A stretch of DNA of 64,000 bases, from contig CAVYYD010000004.1 in NCBI GenBank assembly GCA_963772645.1, positions 115,841-179,840 of the forward strand. Reading direction: 5' to 3'. Shown here piece by piece: positions 16,352 to 25,639 of the stretch. Each line of letters begins with the position of its first letter. Position 1 is the first letter of the stretch. The translations under genes and the position numbers were made by a program. Source of the DNA: DASSQJ01 sp963772645. GTDB lineage: Bacteria > Actinomycetota > Actinomycetes > Actinomycetales > Dermatophilaceae. Under the pieces are notes generated by a model. The model made no database searches. It was not told where the DNA came from and saw nothing but the letters and a program-made list of their open reading frames with translations.

Positions 16352-16693
16352 ATGAAGATCCAGGTCAACACCGACAAGAACGTCGAAGGCAGCGCGGCCC
16401 TCATCGAACGGGTCGAAGCAGACCTCGGGAGTGCCCTGGCGAGGTTCGAGGACCGCTTGACCCGGGTCGAGGTCCATCTCCGCAACGAGAGCGCTGGCCG
16501 TTCGACAGGGGACGACTTCCGTTGCCTGGTCGAGGCCCGGCCCGCGGGAATGGACCCGGTCACCGTCGACCATCACGCCGCGACTCTCGGCGAAGCGATC
16601 CAGGGCAGCACGCACAAGCTCGAGGCCCTCCTCACCAGCAGGTTCGAACGGCGTGAGGGCCAGAACACGCGCGGCACGATCCGCGGCCGGTGA
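16352..16693 (+). CDS. Ribosome hibernation factor, short HPF/RaiA family
   Basis: A 113-aa protein with the S30AE/HPF beta-alpha-beta layout: MKIQVNTDKNVEG, a helix LIERVEADLGSALARFEDRLTRVEVHL, and DFRCLVEARPAGMDPVTV followed by a basic helix (EAIQGSTHKLEALLTSRFERR). Short HPFs bind the 30S decoding site in resting cells. The C-terminal dimerisation domain of long HPF is absent. ATG 16352 has CAGGAG 8 nt upstream. It is a second-type hibernation factor, probably stress-controlled; neighbours give no hint of the regulator. Confidence 0.8.
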   Translation: MKIQVNTDKNVEGSAALIERVEADLGSALARFEDRLTRVEVHLRNESAGRSTGDDFRCLVEARPAGMDPVTVDHHAATLGEAIQGSTHKLEALLTSRFERREGQNTRGTIRGR

Positions 16694-16694
16694 C

Positions 16695-17040
16695 CAAGGG
16701 GTGGGCGGGGTCGACCCCGGTGCGGGTGTCCATGGAGTAGAAACGCACTTCGTGCCCGTCGGGGTCGTGCAGCAGCGGGCGGATCCAGCCGATAGTGGGC
16801 GAAATGGACACCCGCGTGAGGCTCCCCGAGACTGGTGAGGTGAGTGGCCAGGGCGTCCATGGCCTCGCGATCAGGCACGCCGAACGCGAAGTCGAACCCG
16901 GCCGCCGCGGCGGGCCGGGCAATCCGACCACGGCCGAGCGATCCAGCCGCACGAACTTCGCCCCGAGACCGGTCGACCCGGGACACAGACACCCGCAGCC
17001 CGGACGCTGAGAGCAGCGCACCCTCACGAAGCCGATGGGT
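16695..17040 (-). pseudogene. Decayed VOC/glyoxalase-family gene
   Basis: On the minus strand, pieces of one VOC protein occur in two alternating frames: GLGAKFVRLDRSAVVGLPG, then one frame over AGFDFAFGVPDREAMDALATHL and SLGEPHAGVHFA, then back again TIGWIRPLLHDPDGHEVRFY and MDTRTGVD. The last block carries the D-P-D-G-x-E-x-x-F metal/substrate motif of the superfamily. At least two, probably three, frame changes are needed and the N-terminal half is too short, so the gene is dead. The coordinates cover the recognisable remnant. Confidence 0.65.
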
Positions 17041-17202
17041 GGCACGTGAGCCTCTCGGCCAGCGAGCTCCGGCTCGATGGGGCCGTCAGGCACGCGTGTC
17101 CGCGGGTTCCCGGAGCGGGGACAGTCCCCCGGCGTGAGCCTCACCGGCGCCTGGCGACGCGTTTCCGAGCGCGCATGGACCCCGACTGTCAGGATCGGGG
17201 TC

Positions 17203-17826
17203 GTGGAAGGGCTGCACGGTTGGCTGCGTGCCCGGCTGAGGGTGCCCGCCGGCGCCGAGGACCCGCTGCTTGCGGCGTCCCGGCGGGAGTACCTCAGCCA
17301 GCGTGACCGGTTCGCTCCGACCCACCACGTCTACGGGCGGGTCCACGGACACGGGCGTGGCCTCTACGTCCTGGTCGCACCCCACCTGGGGCCGGGCGAC
17401 CCCGTCGTCGCGGTCGGCTGGGCGCGGAACGACTACTGGGCGGTGCGGGTGTGGGGTTTCGACGGTGAGCACTTCCGCAACGACTTCGACGCTGATGCGC
17501 ACGGCGCGGACGAGCCGTCGCTCGTGGCGGACGGCTGGCCGCACCCTCTCGGGTACGCCGAGACGATCGCCCGCGCCAAGCGTCTGGGACGCCACCGGGT
17601 GGTGACCACCGCCGGCTACCGCCTGACTGACGGGGCCTTCACCTCGCACGGGGTCTGGGCCGCGCCCCGCGTGAAGTTCCACTACGAGCATCCGGCCCCC
17701 GACCCCGAGGACACGCCCGTGGCCATCGAGCTGGGACTGGTCGGTCCCCGCTGGGAGGAGCACCTCGCGGAGGTCAGGGCGATCAACCGCGAGAACGGGT
17801 TCAGCAGCTCTAGCGGCCCAGGATGA
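17203..17826 (+). CDS. Hypothetical protein
   Basis: About 207 aa, not recognised. The sequence is compact and soluble with many aromatic residues (THHVYGRVHGHGRGLYVLV, GWARNDYWAVRVWGFDGEHFRNDFD, FHYEHP). Repeated alternating strand-like segments suggest a beta-rich fold. GTG 17203 is chosen because CAGGAT ends 7 nt before it, as at other leaderless genes here. The longer frame from 17077 adds Arg/Gly-rich residues without pattern. It lies alone between the VOC remnant and the convergent malic enzyme gene. Confidence 0.55.
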   Translation: MEGLHGWLRARLRVPAGAEDPLLAASRREYLSQRDRFAPTHHVYGRVHGHGRGLYVLVAPHLGPGDPVVAVGWARNDYWAVRVWGFDGEHFRNDFDADAHGADEPSLVADGWPHPLGYAETIARAKRLGRHRVVTTAGYRLTDGAFTSHGVWAAPRVKFHYEHPAPDPEDTPVAIELGLVGPRWEEHLAEVRAINRENGFSSSSGPG

Positions 17827-17852
17827 CGCGCCACCCCGACGAAGTGGCCTGA

Positions 17853-17880
17853 GGGGGGCCACCGGCGGGGTTCGCCCCCC
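17853..17880. terminator. Hairpin between convergent genes
   Basis: GGGGGG (17853-17858) can pair with CCCCCC (17875-17880); inside it GGGG-TTCG-CCCC (17867-17878) forms an alternative stable tetraloop hairpin. It is placed 27 bp after the stop of the plus-strand gene. The rest of 17827-18006 holds nothing else that I recognise. Confidence 0.45.
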
Positions 17881-18006
17881 AAGCGGTGTGACCCCCAGAT
17901 GCGTACCGCCACGTACTCCTGGACGAATGAGCTCACCGTTGGCCTTGTCCCAGCCTGCCACCGGACTGACCGCTCCTGTGCCAGCCGCAGGCGGCCCGCG
18001 GCCGGG

Positions 18007-19617
18007 TCAGTACACCGGGCTGTACATCGTGGAGCGGATGTGGGCCTCGAGGTTGTGCGGCCGTGGCACACGAGCCAGACCCTGGGCATACGCCAGCTCC
18101 GCGACGGTGACGGCGATCTCCGCGGAAACGTCCCGGATGTCCCGCAGCAGCGGGTAGAGGTTTCCGGTGGCGAGCTGCTCCTGCGACACCAGGTCGGCCA
18201 GCGTCCGCGCCGCCGCCATGAACATCTCCTCGGTGACATGCGCCGCCTCGACCGCGATCACGCCGAGGCCAACACCGGGGAAGATGTAGGCGTTGTTTCC
18301 TTGGCCCGGGACCAGGGTCCGGCCCTGGTACTCCACCGGGCCGAAGGGGCTGCCGCTGGAGAAGACGGCGCGCCCATCGCTCCACTCATACGCGCGGGAT
18401 GCCGTGCACTCCGCCTTCGAGGTGGGGTTGGAGAGCGCGAAGATCACCGGCCGCTCGTTGAGTTCGGCCATGCGCCGCACCACGTCCTGGGTGAACGCCC
18501 CACGCTGGCCCGAGACCCCGACCAGGGCCGTGGGCCGCACCGCTCCGACGGCGGCCAGGAGGTCCGCGGCCGGAGCGGCGTCGTGCGCGAAGCGCAGCTT
18601 GTTCTCGGTGAGGTCGGTGCGGCTCGACACCACCAGGCCACGTGAGTCGACGAACCAGCAACGGGACCGGGCCTGCGCCGTCGTGAGCCCCTCCTCGGCC
18701 ATCGCGGCCGTGATCAGGTTGGCGATGCCGAGTCCGGCCCCCCCGGCGCCGTGGAACAGGAAGGTCTGGTCCACGAGACGGCCGCCGGTGACGCGCAGAG
18801 AGGAGAGGACGCCCGCGAGCGCCACGGCGGCGGTGCCCTGGATGTCGTCGTTGAACATGCAGTAGCCGGCGCGGTACCTCTGCAGCAGCCGGAACGCGTT
18901 GGCGTTGCCGAAGTCCTCGAACTGGACGAGGGCCCGTGGGAACCGCCGCGTGACAGCCTCCATGAACTCGTCCAGCAGGGCGTCGTAGGCCTCGCCGCGC
19001 GCCCGCTGCTCCTTCACGCCGACGTAGAACGGGTCATCGATGAGGTCGTGGTTGTTGGTCCCCACATCGATCGTGATCGGGAGGGTGGCTGCGGGGTCGA
19101 TCCCAGCGCACGCGCTGTACAGCGAGAGCTTCCCGATCGGGATGCCCATTCCGTTCGCGCCCAGGTCGCCGAGGCCGAGGATGCGCTCGCCGTCGGTGAC
19201 GACGATGACGCGGACGTCGTCGATCGGCCAGTTGGCCAGGACCTCAGCGACCGAACCGCGGTCCTCGAGCGTGATGTACATGCCGCGGGACCGGCGGAAC
19301 ATGGTGGAGAACTCCTGGCACGCCTGCCCCACGGTGGGCGTGTAGAGGATCGGCATCATGGTCTCGATGTTGTCCGTGACCACCCGGTAGAAGAGGGCCT
19401 CGTTCCGGTCCTGCAGGTTGGTCAGGGTCGTGTACTTCTCCAGTGCACTCGGTGCGGCATGGAAGCTGTGGAGCACCCGGGCGACCTGGACCTCTTGCGA
19501 AATGACCTGGTACGGGAGCAGCCCGCGCAGCCCGTGGCTCTCCCGCTCCTCCCGCGTATGTGCCGTGCCGTGGTTGAGCAACGGGTTGTGGAGGATTTCG
19601 AACCCGTGCTCTGCCAT
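18007..19617 (-). CDS. NAD-dependent malic enzyme (malate oxidoreductase, decarboxylating)
   Basis: A 536-aa enzyme of the large SfcA/MaeA type. Conserved blocks appear in order: LYTPTVGQACQEFS, ITLEDRG, VVTDGERILGLGDLGANGMGIPIGK with the catalytic region, IDVGTNN, QFEDFGNANAFRLL, CMFNDDIQGTAAV with the metal-binding Asp pair, FHGAGGAGLGIANL for NAD, and FALSNPTSKAEC. It converts malate to pyruvate plus CO2 in the cytosol, feeding pyruvate and NADH when cells grow on organic acids. ATG 19617 follows GAAGAGG. It stands alone. Confidence 0.93.
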   Translation of the reverse strand: MAEHGFEILHNPLLNHGTAHTREERESHGLRGLLPYQVISQEVQVARVLHSFHAAPSALEKYTTLTNLQDRNEALFYRVVTDNIETMMPILYTPTVGQACQEFSTMFRRSRGMYITLEDRGSVAEVLANWPIDDVRVIVVTDGERILGLGDLGANGMGIPIGKLSLYSACAGIDPAATLPITIDVGTNNHDLIDDPFYVGVKEQRARGEAYDALLDEFMEAVTRRFPRALVQFEDFGNANAFRLLQRYRAGYCMFNDDIQGTAAVALAGVLSSLRVTGGRLVDQTFLFHGAGGAGLGIANLITAAMAEEGLTTAQARSRCWFVDSRGLVVSSRTDLTENKLRFAHDAAPAADLLAAVGAVRPTALVGVSGQRGAFTQDVVRRMAELNERPVIFALSNPTSKAECTASRAYEWSDGRAVFSSGSPFGPVEYQGRTLVPGQGNNAYIFPGVGLGVIAVEAAHVTEEMFMAAARTLADLVSQEQLATGNLYPLLRDIRDVSAEIAVTVAELAYAQGLARVPRPHNLEAHIRSTMYSPVY

Positions 19618-19939
19618 CGTGCCTCTTCAGGGAGGAGTGGAACTGGATCCCGGCCAGATTACTGGCTTCATGCGCGACCGTGTTCGGGGGATCAGCGGAC
19701 GCCCAGAGCCGAGCCACTCCGTAGAGCCATCCGAGCAGCGGTATCAGGGATCCGAGAGTCAGCCAGCCGAGGGCGCGTCGCGCGGTCCTCGACCTCGATG
19801 GCGGAGCGGCCGGAGTCGGCGGCCCGACGTTGTTCCCAGGCGCGGTGGCGGCAGCTGCTGGAGCACCATGTGGGGACCCGTCCGCGGGCCGTGACCGGTA
19901 CCTGTCCGCACGTGGCCACGAGTGACCTCCCCAGGAACG
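19618..19939. other. Intergenic stretch downstream of tRNA-Arg, no convincing gene
   Basis: One minus-strand frame spells a membrane-like LGWLTLGSLIPLLGWLYGVARLW, but it has no plausible start and runs without a stop into the malic enzyme gene in another frame. It may be the tail of a lost membrane gene. No integrase, att-like repeat or other mobile signature is visible beside the tRNA. Confidence 0.35.
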
Positions 19940-19968
19940 CGAAAACCCGCTGGTCACAGCGGGTTTCG
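19940..19968 (-). terminator. Terminator of tRNA-Arg
   Basis: On the minus strand GAAACCCGCTG and CAGCGGGTTTTC form an 11-12 bp stem with a 4-nt loop ending in TTTT, immediately after the 3' end of the tRNA. Confidence 0.75.
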
Positions 19969-19972
19969 TGCG

Positions 19973-20044
19973 TGCCCCCGGCAGGATTCGAACCTGCGAC
20001 ACCTTCTTTAGGAGAGAAGTGCTCTTCCCCTGAGCTACGAGGGC
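19973..20044 (-). tRNA. tRNA-Arg (anticodon CCT)
   Basis: Full cloverleaf: acceptor GCCCTCG/CGGGGGC with discriminator A, D-arm GCTC/GAGC, anticodon stem CTTCT/AGAAG around the loop CTCCTAA (anticodon CCT, reading AGG), and T-arm GCAGG-TTCGAAT-CCTGC. CCA is not encoded. It serves the rare AGG codon in this high-GC genome. Confidence 0.95.
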
Positions 20045-20179
20045 GGGAAGGCGCGGACCAGCCTAACCGCCCGCCGGTGTCCGTCCCACCGAGGACCGCT
20101 CGGCCACTGCGCCGAGGGGGGGCGGACCGCCGGGCGGGCCGAGCCCGAGCGCCGATACGCCCCCCGGCATACTGCTGCC

Positions 20180-21463
20180 GTGACGACGACCCCCGCCCGC
20201 CACCCCGAGGTGGCCGGCCGAGACGCCGCACAGCGCCGCGTCGTCAGCACCCTGGTCACCTCCCAGATGCTCGGCGGAGTGGGACTGTCGGCCGGGGTGG
20301 CCGTGGGCGCGCTGCTCGCCGAGCAGGTCTCCGGCTCCGCCGAGTGGGCCGGGCTCGGAGGCACGTTCCAGGTCCTCGGCGCCGCGCTCATCGCGGTCCC
20401 GATGGCCAGGCTCATGGCGGCCCGGGGGCGCCGACCCGGCCTCGTCCTCGGGTACTCCCTCGCCGCCGTCGGTGCCGTCGGGCTCGTCACGGCCGGCGTC
20501 ATCCGCAACTTCCCGCTCCTCCTCGCCTCGAGCCTGCTCTTCGGCGGTGCCACGGCCTCGAACAGCCAGAGCCGGTATGCCGCCGCCGACCTCGCCGTCC
20601 CGGCGCGCCGCGCCCGCGACCTGTCGATCGTGGTCTGGGCGACCACGGTGGGCAGCGTCCTCGGCCCCAACCTCACCGGCCCCAGCGCCCCTCTCGCCCA
20701 GGCCCTGGGTCTGCCCCGGCTCACCGGCCCCTTCGTCTTCTCCCTCGTCGGCCTGGGCCTCGCCATCACCGTCATCGCCGTGCTGCTGCGCCCCGACCCC
20801 CTTCTCGAGTCGCGGCGCCGAGCGCTCGACGAGGGCGACGAGCCGGGAGAACCCACCCACGGCTCGGTCACCCGCGGGATGCGTCAGGCCTTCTCGCGCC
20901 CCGTGGCCCGGCTCGGAATCCTCACCCTGGCCCTGGGCCACGGCGTCATGGTCAGCCTGATGGTGATGACTCCGCTGCACATGTCGCACGGGCACGCCGA
21001 GCTGACCGTCATCGGCTTCGTCATCAGCATCCACATCCTCGGGATGTACGCGCTCTCACCGGTCACCGGCTGGGCAGTGGACCGCTTCGGCGGCCGGGCC
21101 GTCGCCGTCGCCGGGTCGGTCATCCTCGTCGCGGCCAGCCTGCTCGCCGCCGCCTCGCCGATGGGGGAGTCCACCACGCTCGTGCTCGGGCTCTTCCTCC
21201 TCGGGCTGGGATGGTCGTGCACCCTGGTCTCGGGCTCGACGCTCCTCACCTCGGCGCTGCCGGCTGCCGAGCGGCCGGGAGCGCAGGGGGCCGCCGACCT
21301 GCTCATGGGCCTGGCCGCCGGCGGGGGAGGAGCGGTCGCCGGGGTGGTGGTCGAGCGGCTCTCCTACCACGTGCTCGCCCAGGGCACGCTCGGCGCCGCG
21401 GTCCTCATCGGGGTGCTCGCCCTCGCCTCCCGCGCCTCACGAGTGGCCCGTCTGCCGGCGTGA
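20180..21463 (+). CDS. Major facilitator superfamily transporter
   Basis: A 427-aa membrane protein with 12 helices. ARLMAARGRRPGLVLGY carries the MFS loop signature, and the polar central loop (RRALDEGDEPGEPTHGSVTRGMRQ) separates the two halves. A matching DRFGGRAVAV lies in the second half. The substrate is unknown. GTG 20180 is preceded at 6 nt by CATACT, with no Shine-Dalgarno, so it is probably leaderless. It is monocistronic, divergent from tRNA-Arg. Confidence 0.85.
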   Translation: MTTTPARHPEVAGRDAAQRRVVSTLVTSQMLGGVGLSAGVAVGALLAEQVSGSAEWAGLGGTFQVLGAALIAVPMARLMAARGRRPGLVLGYSLAAVGAVGLVTAGVIRNFPLLLASSLLFGGATASNSQSRYAAADLAVPARRARDLSIVVWATTVGSVLGPNLTGPSAPLAQALGLPRLTGPFVFSLVGLGLAITVIAVLLRPDPLLESRRRALDEGDEPGEPTHGSVTRGMRQAFSRPVARLGILTLALGHGVMVSLMVMTPLHMSHGHAELTVIGFVISIHILGMYALSPVTGWAVDRFGGRAVAVAGSVILVAASLLAAASPMGESTTLVLGLFLLGLGWSCTLVSGSTLLTSALPAAERPGAQGAADLLMGLAAGGGGAVAGVVVERLSYHVLAQGTLGAAVLIGVLALASRASRVARLPA

Positions 21464-21562
21464 GCGGGCAGCGACCGAGCCCAGCCGGTGCCCCGCCATC
21501 CCGTCCGCGACCCACGCCCGAGCCTCCCGGGCCGACCGGCCCCCCGTTGTTAGCCTGCTGAG

Positions 21563-24500
21563 GTGACTGCGACCGGGCCGGCGCGCAAGGAGCGGCCCCG
21601 CGACGCGGACGTCGCGGCCGGCGCCGCGGTCCGTGGCGCGGGTCCGCGCCTCAGCGTCGCCGGGGACCCACGCACCGGCCTCGTCGAGGCGGCGCGGGGT
21701 GAGTGGAACCGGCGGCTGGTCGAGCTCGGCGGCCCGAACACGCTGCTGTGGTTCCGCCACGACACCACCGGCACCCTCGACCTCGGCCGCGCGCACCTCG
21801 GGGCCCGCGGCCAGCTGCTCGCCGGCGCCCCCACGCTGCTCTCCGAGCTGGTCCGGGAGCCCGCAGCACTCGACGACGCACGTCGCCGGGTCGCTGCCAT
21901 CGCTCGGACGAGCCGCCTGGTCGAGGAGTCGCACGGGGTCCGCACCTGCTTCCTGGCGATCGGGATGGCGGCGTGGACGGTCCGTCCACCCAGCCCCTCG
22001 GCCAAGGCCGTCGAGGCCCACGCGCCGGTGCTGCTGCGCGGCTGTGTGCTGCGTCCGGTCGACGCCCTGCGCAGCGACTGGCTGGTCGAGCCGGGGCCCG
22101 AGCTCGAGGTCAACCCCGTCCTCGTCCAGTACATGTCGTCCGCGCACGGCATCCAGCTCGACACCGCGCGGCTCGAACAGCTCGCCACCACCGGGTCCAC
22201 GGTCGACGCCTACCCCGCGTTCGCGGCCCTCGCCGACGCCTGCGCCGAGCTCGTCGACCTCTCGGTCGACCCGCGGGTCGTCCTCGCCACCTTCCCGTAC
22301 TTCAAGGCGGCGCTCGTCGCCGACCTCGGCGCCGGCGCGGACCGGCTCGCCGCCCACGACGTCGTCGCCGCCCTCGCCGGCGCGGAGGTGCTGCCGGCGA
22401 GCGGGCCGACCGCCACCGGCGACCTGCGTGAGCGGCTCGTCATCGACTCGGACGCCGTGCAGCGCAGCGCCGTGGACCGCGTCCGCCGCGGCTCGCACCT
22501 GCTGCTCGAGGGGCCCCCCGGGACCGGGAAGACCCAGACCGTCGCCAACCTCGTCGCGAGCCTCGCCGCCGACGGGCAGCGCGTCCTGCTCGTCTCCTCG
22601 CGACGCTCCGCCCTCGACGCCGCCCTCCAGCGGCTGTCCGCGGTCGGGCTCGACGACCTCGTCCTCGACGTGCGCGCCGGCGGCCACGAGCGGCGGGGCG
22701 TGGTGCGCCGGCTGGTCGACGCCCTCGACCGGCACGCCGCCGGGCGCGAGGACGACACGCCCGGCATCGGCCGCGCCGTCACCCACCGGGACCGGGCCGG
22801 GGCCGAGCTGGAGGACCACGTCGCCGCGCTGCACGAGCGCCGGGCCCCGTGGGGGGTCTCGCTCCACGAGGTACAGGAGGCGGTCTCGGCCTTCGCCGCC
22901 ACGGACGAGCCGCCCCGCTGCCGGGCCCGGCTCCGCGACGAGGTGCTGCGGCGGCTCGACGCGACCACGCTGGCCGCGACCACCCGGTCGTTGACCCGCC
23001 TCGCCGAGCTGGGCCGCTGGGCGGGCGACGGGCCGGACGACCCGTGGTTCGCGGCCCGGCTCGACGGCCCGGCCGACGCCGAGGAGGCCGGAGCGCGGGT
23101 CGAGCGGCTCGTCGACGGGGGCGTCGCGGAGGCGGGCCGGATCCTCGCCGAGGTCTTCCGCGGCATCCAGCTGCCGCGACACCCGAGCGTCCTGGACTGG
23201 GGCCGCGTCCTGCGCACGGTCGGCAACGTCCGGGACACCCTGGAGGTCTTCCGGTCCGACGTCTTCGACATCCCCCTCGGGGACCTGGTCCTCGCCACCG
23301 CCCCCTCGGCCGCGCGCCGGGCGGCCGGATCCGAGCTCACCCGGGTCGACCGGTGGCGGCTACGCCGACAGGCCCGCAGCCTGCTCCGCCCGGGACGGCC
23401 ACCCGAGGACCTCCACGCCGCCCTCGCGTCCGCCCACGAGCAGCGGGATGCATGGCGCGAGCTCGCGGGCTCGGGCGGACGCCCCGAGATCCCGGTCGAG
23501 CTGGACCGTGCCCGTGAGGCGTACGCCGCCCTGCTCGCCGACCTGCGCTGGCTCGACGCTCGCCTCGCCGGCCCCGACGAGGGCGGGTCCGACCAGCGGC
23601 TGGTCGAGCTCGACCTGCGGGCCCTGCAGGAGCGGATGGAGACCCTGGCCGCCGCCGCGCCCCATCTGGGCGACGTCCCCGAGGTGCGGGCGGTCCTCGA
23701 CGCGCTCGACGGCGCCGGCCTGCGGGACCTCGCCGACGACCTGAGGGCCCGGGCCGTGGCGCCCGACGACGTGCGCTCCGAGGTCGAGTGGGTCTGGTGG
23801 TGCTCGATCGGGGAGCAGGTGGCCCGGGAGGACCTTCGGGTCTCCGAGCACGACGGCCGGGTCCTCACCGCGCGGCTCGAGGAGCTCGCCGAGGCTGAGC
23901 GCACGGTGCTCGCCGGGACCCCGGCCCGGGTCCGCTCCGCGGTGGGCGGCCGCGTGCACGAGGTCCGGCGTCGCCATCCGGCGCAGGAGGCGTGGCTGCG
24001 GGCGGAGGCCGCGCGCGTGCGACCGGCTCCGCTGCCGGAGCTGGTCGCGGCGGCCCCAGACCTGGTCACCACCGTGTGCCCCTGCTGGGCGATGAGTGCG
24101 CTCGACGTGCCCTCGGTGCTGCCACCGGGCGAGCTGTTCGACGTCGTCGTCCTCGAGGAGGCGTCCTCGCTGGCCGCCGCCGAGTCCGTGCCGGCCCTGA
24201 CCAGGGCGGCGCGGGTCGTCGTGGTCGGGGACCCTGCCCAGGCGCCGCCGTCGACGTTCGTCACCGGCTCCGGCCCCGGACCGGCCGACGAGGACGAGGT
24301 GGTCCTCCCGTCGGTCCTGGACCTGCTCGCACCCGTCCTGCCGACCCACCGGATGACGTGGCACCACCGCTCCCGGGACGGCCGGCTCGTCGAGTTCGTG
24401 GGCGAGCACGTCTACGGCGGGGGCCTCGTGGGTTTCCCCGACACCGACCGGGCGCCCGTCACCGCGCTCGAGGTCGTCGACGGCCACGGGGTCGTCACTG

Positions 24501-25369
24501 CCGGCGACTCGGCGGTCGAGTCCACTCGCGCCGAGGTCGACCGGGTCGTGGCCCTCGTCCTCGACCACGCGCGCCGCCGTCCCGGCCGCTCGCTCGCCGT
24601 GGTCGCCCTCAACCGGCTCCACGCCGAGCGGGTCGAGGACGCCCTCCGGGTGGCGCTGGAGTCGCTCGACGACCGCACCCGCTCCTTCTTCGAGGAGTCG
24701 CGGCCCGAGCCCTTCGCCGTCCGTGAGCTCGACCGGGTCCAGGGTGAGGAGCGGGACGACGTCCTCGTCACGGTCGGTTACGGGAAGACTCCGCACGGCC
24801 GGGTGCTCCACCGGTTCGGGGTGCTCGGCGGGGCGGCCGGCCACCGTCACCTCACGGTGGCGCTCACCCGGGCGCGGCGCACGCTCACCGTCGTCTCCAC
24901 GATCACGGCCGACGAGCTCGACCCCGCCCGCCTGCGCGCACCCGGCCCGGTGATGCTGCGGGCGCTCCTCGAGCACCTCGGCCGGGGCACCGAGTCGCCC
25001 GCCGGCGGCGAGGAGCAGCAGCCGGGCGGCCGTCGCGCGTCGGTGCTCCTCGCCGACCTGGCCCGTCGCCTGCGTACGGACGGCCTCGCCGTGCACGAAG
25101 GTGTCGGCACCGGCCCCGGTGGCATCGACCTGGCGGTCGAGGACCCGACGAGCCCGGGAACGCTGCTGCTGGCCGTGGAGTCCGACGGTCCGAGCTACGC
25201 GGCCGTGGCCGATCCCCGCGACCGGGACCGGCTCAGGGCGCAGGTGCTCGCCGCGCGCGGCTGGCAGCACCTGCGGGTGTGGAGCACCGACCTCTACCGT
25301 GACCCGGCCCAGGACGTCTCCCGCATCCTCGAGGCGCTCGGCGTGCGTGAGGCGCCCGGTGACGACTGA
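21563..25369 (+). CDS. Large SF1 helicase-like ATPase with C-terminal nuclease-like domain
   Basis: A 1268-aa protein. An N-terminal DUF4011-like part has WNRRLVELGGPNTLLWFRHD near 48. Walker A GPPGTGKTQT (about 318) begins a split Upf1/Dna2-type helicase core: motif II VVLEEASS (Glu for the usual Asp), GDPAQAPPS, a helical insert, then DRVQGEERDDVLV and HLTVALTRARRTL. The last 100 residues (GIDLAVED, LLAVESDGPSY, WQHLRVWSTDLYRDP) look like a Vsr/MTES_1575-type endonuclease domain. This order recalls the single-gene DUF4011-helicase-Vsr defence proteins. TAGCCT ends 6 nt before the GTG, so it is probably leaderless. A 69-aa ORF overlaps its stop. Confidence 0.8.
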   Translation: MTATGPARKERPRDADVAAGAAVRGAGPRLSVAGDPRTGLVEAARGEWNRRLVELGGPNTLLWFRHDTTGTLDLGRAHLGARGQLLAGAPTLLSELVREPAALDDARRRVAAIARTSRLVEESHGVRTCFLAIGMAAWTVRPPSPSAKAVEAHAPVLLRGCVLRPVDALRSDWLVEPGPELEVNPVLVQYMSSAHGIQLDTARLEQLATTGSTVDAYPAFAALADACAELVDLSVDPRVVLATFPYFKAALVADLGAGADRLAAHDVVAALAGAEVLPASGPTATGDLRERLVIDSDAVQRSAVDRVRRGSHLLLEGPPGTGKTQTVANLVASLAADGQRVLLVSSRRSALDAALQRLSAVGLDDLVLDVRAGGHERRGVVRRLVDALDRHAAGREDDTPGIGRAVTHRDRAGAELEDHVAALHERRAPWGVSLHEVQEAVSAFAATDEPPRCRARLRDEVLRRLDATTLAATTRSLTRLAELGRWAGDGPDDPWFAARLDGPADAEEAGARVERLVDGGVAEAGRILAEVFRGIQLPRHPSVLDWGRVLRTVGNVRDTLEVFRSDVFDIPLGDLVLATAPSAARRAAGSELTRVDRWRLRRQARSLLRPGRPPEDLHAALASAHEQRDAWRELAGSGGRPEIPVELDRAREAYAALLADLRWLDARLAGPDEGGSDQRLVELDLRALQERMETLAAAAPHLGDVPEVRAVLDALDGAGLRDLADDLRARAVAPDDVRSEVEWVWWCSIGEQVAREDLRVSEHDGRVLTARLEELAEAERTVLAGTPARVRSAVGGRVHEVRRRHPAQEAWLRAEAARVRPAPLPELVAAAPDLVTTVCPCWAMSALDVPSVLPPGELFDVVVLEEASSLAAAESVPALTRAARVVVVGDPAQAPPSTFVTGSGPGPADEDEVVLPSVLDLLAPVLPTHRMTWHHRSRDGRLVEFVGEHVYGGGLVGFPDTDRAPVTALEVVDGHGVVTAGDSAVESTRAEVDRVVALVLDHARRRPGRSLAVVALNRLHAERVEDALRVALESLDDRTRSFFEESRPEPFAVRELDRVQGEERDDVLVTVGYGKTPHGRVLHRFGVLGGAAGHRHLTVALTRARRTLTVVSTITADELDPARLRAPGPVMLRALLEHLGRGTESPAGGEEQQPGGRRASVLLADLARRLRTDGLAVHEGVGTGPGGIDLAVEDPTSPGTLLLAVESDGPSYAAVADPRDRDRLRAQVLAARGWQHLRVWSTDLYRDPAQDVSRILEALGVREAPGDD

Positions 25370-25568
25370 CCCCGACGAGGGGGGACGTCGCCGGCGCAGC
25401 CGCACACCACGCCGGGCGGTGCGCCCCGGGACGCGCCCGGGCGCGGACGAGGCACCGGACGTGACGCCCGACGCGGCGCCTGACCGGGCAGCACCAGGTC
25501 AGACGTCCGGGGGGCAGTCCGAGCGTGACCGCTGGCTGCGAGAGCAGCGCCCGCCGCACTGGGAGTAG
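25359..25568 (+). CDS. Small Arg-rich protein coupled to the helicase gene
   Basis: A 69-aa ORF whose GTG lies 8 nt inside the end of the helicase gene, so translation is probably coupled. It begins TTDPDEGGRRRRSRTPRR and ends SERDRWLREQRPPHWE. The middle is Pro/Asp/Ala-rich and likely disordered, and no domain is recognised. The strongly non-random ending and the start/stop overlap suggest a real gene, perhaps a nucleic-acid-binding partner of the helicase. That role is a guess. Confidence 0.5.
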   Translation: MTTDPDEGGRRRRSRTPRRAVRPGTRPGADEAPDVTPDAAPDRAAPGQTSGGQSERDRWLREQRPPHWE

Positions 25569-25639
25569 CGGCCCGGCAGCCGCCCCCGGGAGGAGGTCGA
25601 CCGGTACGGCGCCACACCGGCGGAGTCGAAACCGCCGGC

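Noticed and set aside
19244..20002. Minus-strand frame with a membrane-like segment and a tRNA-derived N-terminus
   Set aside because: It starts inside tRNA-Arg and ends inside the malic enzyme gene in a different frame. Only about 25 residues look protein-like, so it is described as a possible remnant, not a gene.
19973..20044. tRNA-Arg as an integration site for a mobile element
   Set aside because: No integrase, no repeated tRNA 3' end and no composition change were seen on either side.
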